5,982 bases of DNA, from contig JAKSPW010000089.1 of assembly GCA_024404435.1 (NCBI GenBank), positions 1 to 5,982 of the forward strand. The letters run 5' to 3'. Positions within the stretch are counted from its first letter, which is position 1. Each line of letters opens with the position of its first letter. Below are positions 4,732 to 5,982 of this stretch, piece by piece. Below the pieces are notes generated by a model, which saw nothing but the letters and a program-made list of their open reading frames with translations, was not told the DNA's origin and ran no database searches. This DNA is from Clostridia bacterium (GTDB lineage Bacteria; Bacillota; Clostridia; Oscillospirales; CAG-272). Made by a program: the position numbers and the translations under genes.

Positions 4732-5982
4732 TTTGTCGGTCACGCTGTCCACGAGCACCGCGTGGAGCGCGTACCGCCTCGTCGATCTGACGGAGCTCGT
4801 GCAGGTCGACATCGTGAGTATCTTCGAGTCCGCGTCGAGCGTCAGGTCCTTCGCCTTCACGTCGGAGTCCGCCGCAAGCGCGTTGATGAATGCAACGAAG
4901 TCGTTGTCATCTGTGAAATAAGGTCTGATGTATCCCGAGTCGTACGCCGTCTCGTGGACACTGAACGCCTTGTAGATGAAGACTCCGTCATAGGTGTAAA
5001 GGTAGATCTTCGCGTTGTCGAAGAGGTCTCTGTCGAAGAAGTCCTCGACCGCGTGGAACATCGTGCCGGTCGTGATGTTGTGGCCGTAAAGCACCGTGTT
5101 CCTGTTGTTCGGAACGTACGCGTCGCAGCGGTAGTCCGCGTAGATCGAGCCGTTCGTCAGATTGTCGCCCGTGTAGGCGTGATCGAGATAGTACTCGTTG
5201 TCGTCCGACTGCGCGATCGGGTAGTTGACCGTCGTGCCGGGTATCTTTATCCATCCGTAGATGTCGGGGTTGATGTTCGCAAGAGACGTGAGCGAGGCTC
5301 TCATCCTCTCAAGGTCGACGTCACGGCCGGGATCGTCCTTTTCCGGCACGCCGTTTTCGAGAATCTCGTCGAGAGTCGGCGTCGCGGGCGATTTGCGGTC
5401 CGCTTCGAGCAGAGTGAGGAGCGTGCTCTCGCCCGTATCGTCCTCAAAGGCTATGTCCTCGAACTGCTCCTGCAGTTTTCCGTATATTTTGTCGCTCTTG
5501 TATTTCTCGTATGCGTTTTCAAAGAAGCTCCAGGTGCTGATAATGAAGACCGCACCGAAGAACACGAGGAAGAACGCCCTGACGATGCCCGCGCCTTTTT
5601 TCTTCGGCTCGCGCACCGTGCCCGTGTCCTCTTCCCTGAAGACGCGGATCGATCTGTCGAATTCGCTCTCGCCCTCGAGAAGCGGCTCCTCCGGGCGGTG
5701 AGTTTTTTCTTCGGGCTCCGCCTCTTCGGGAATTACTTCGACGGGTTCCGGCACCTCGGGGATCACCTCGACCGGCTCCGGCTCCTCGGGAGCGACGGTG
5801 AGTACCGTTTCTTCGGGCTCTGCCGCAGAGACGAGCACTTCTTCCGCCTTTTCTTCGGGCTCTGAAGTCTCCGCTTTCTTCTTTTCCCGCTTTGCAGCGA
5901 GCTTCTCCGCCTTCTTTCGAGCTGCCTCGGCGGCCTTTTCCTCTTCTTCCTTCTGAGCCTCCCTGGCTTCCTCTCCTTCTTC
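4729..5982 (-). CDS. srtB: Class B sortase with long acidic, repeat-bearing N-terminal extension (5' end outside window)
   Basis: The 417 visible residues remain open to the right edge, so the true start may lie outside. A GTG at 5838 (369 residues) is possible, but the same Glu/Lys/Ala-rich sequence continues upstream without a stop. Numbering from the first visible residue: 1-47 is EK/A-rich and probably helical or coiled coil. About 48-125 is Glu/Pro-rich with EPEE motifs and a 10-residue repeat. KKK at 127-129 precedes one membrane span (about 133-153). About 155-235 is a charged linker, and the catalytic domain is about 236-417. It shows YGWIKIPGT, NYPI, the catalytic His in YGHN (H301), the Cys in LTMSTC (C394), and the Arg in RRY (R402 or R403). 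The transpeptidase cleaves a sorting signal in an exported protein and joins it to peptidoglycan. Positive residues before the span predict a cytoplasmic tail and an outside catalytic domain. Typical SrtB is about 230-250 residues, so the extension is unusual. No sortable substrate is visible in the window. First visible gene of an operon with rlmA and a glycosyltransferase. Confidence 0.9.
   Translation of the reverse strand, partial: EEGEEAREAQKEEEEKAAEAARKKAEKLAAKREKKKAETSEPEEKAEEVLVSAAEPEETVLTVAPEEPEPVEVIPEVPEPVEVIPEEAEPEEKTHRPEEPLLEGESEFDRSIRVFREEDTGTVREPKKKGAGIVRAFFLVFFGAVFIISTWSFFENAYEKYKSDKIYGKLQEQFEDIAFEDDTGESTLLTLLEADRKSPATPTLDEILENGVPEKDDPGRDVDLERMRASLTSLANINPDIYGWIKIPGTTVNYPIAQSDDNEYYLDHAYTGDNLTNGSIYADYRCDAYVPNNRNTVLYGHNITTGTMFHAVEDFFDRDLFDNAKIYLYTYDGVFIYKAFSVHETAYDSGYIRPYFTDDNDFVAFINALAADSDVKAKDLTLDADSKILTMSTCTSSVRSTRRYALHAVLVDSVTDK
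5731..5790. repeat. Two tandem 30-bp repeats inside the sortase gene
   Basis: Units 5731-5760 and 5761-5790 agree at 24 of 30 positions by hand comparison. They encode two adjacent copies of a 10-residue unit of the type PEPVEVIPE. Three exact copies of a 12-base motif encoding EPEE (5707-5718, 5809-5820, 5851-5862) lie around them in the same frame. The pattern suggests growth of the tail by local duplication. Confidence 0.8.

Noticed and set aside
4447..5865. A 472-codon open frame on the plus strand opposite the sortase gene
   Set aside because: It is Arg/Val-rich with no recognisable domain, and it mirrors a well-supported sortase on the other strand. Long antisense frames are common in GC-rich genes with strong third-position bias.
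1..5982. Possibility of a defence, phage or mobile system
   Set aside because: No nuclease, integrase, transposase, toxin-antitoxin pair, reverse transcriptase, CRISPR repeat or terminal inverted repeat was seen. All six genes belong to known envelope or housekeeping families.

Overview
The window reads as chromosomal DNA from a Gram-positive, fairly GC-rich member of the Firmicutes/Clostridia, perhaps an Oscillospirales- or Christensenellales-like gut or rumen lineage (inference). The support is an SLH-domain surface protein, a lipobox lipoprotein, a SleB-type wall hydrolase, a class B sortase, an RlmA-type rRNA methyltransferase and GGAGG-type ribosome binding sites. Genus cannot be decided from the sequence. 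I see no RNA genes, CRISPR arrays, insertion sequences or phage genes. All complete genes are intact, and no gap between genes exceeds about 120 bases.

Layout. (1) Bases 1-2134, minus strand: an orphan solute-binding-protein-like lipoprotein (2134-719) is followed 43 nt later by an S-layer-homology protein (675 to the left edge). The visible part of the second gene holds a signal peptide and three SLH domains; its C-terminal part lies outside the window. (2) Bases 2135-2251: a divergent intergenic region with a plausible sigma-A promoter facing right and a small inverted repeat across its -10 and start region. (3) Bases 2252-3082, plus strand: a secreted protein combining a copper-amine-oxidase-N-like (stalk) domain with a SleB-type cell wall hydrolase domain. 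(4) Bases 3086-5982, minus strand: a very tight operon read from the right edge leftward, class B sortase (5' end outside the window) - RlmA-family 23S rRNA (guanine-N1) methyltransferase - family 2 glycosyltransferase, with gaps of 1 and 7 nt. Its end meets the hydrolase gene tail to tail with 3 nt between stop codons.

How the genes fit together. Four of the six products act outside the membrane or at the surface (SLH protein, lipoprotein, wall hydrolase, sortase). The glycosyltransferase could feed wall or lipid-linked glycans. The rRNA methyltransferase is the exception and looks like a housekeeping gene caught in the operon. This is a cell-envelope neighbourhood, not a recognisable new system. 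The most unusual item is the sortase: its membrane segment is preceded by at least 130 residues of predicted cytoplasmic, Glu/Lys/Ala/Pro-rich low-complexity sequence with a tandem 10-residue repeat.
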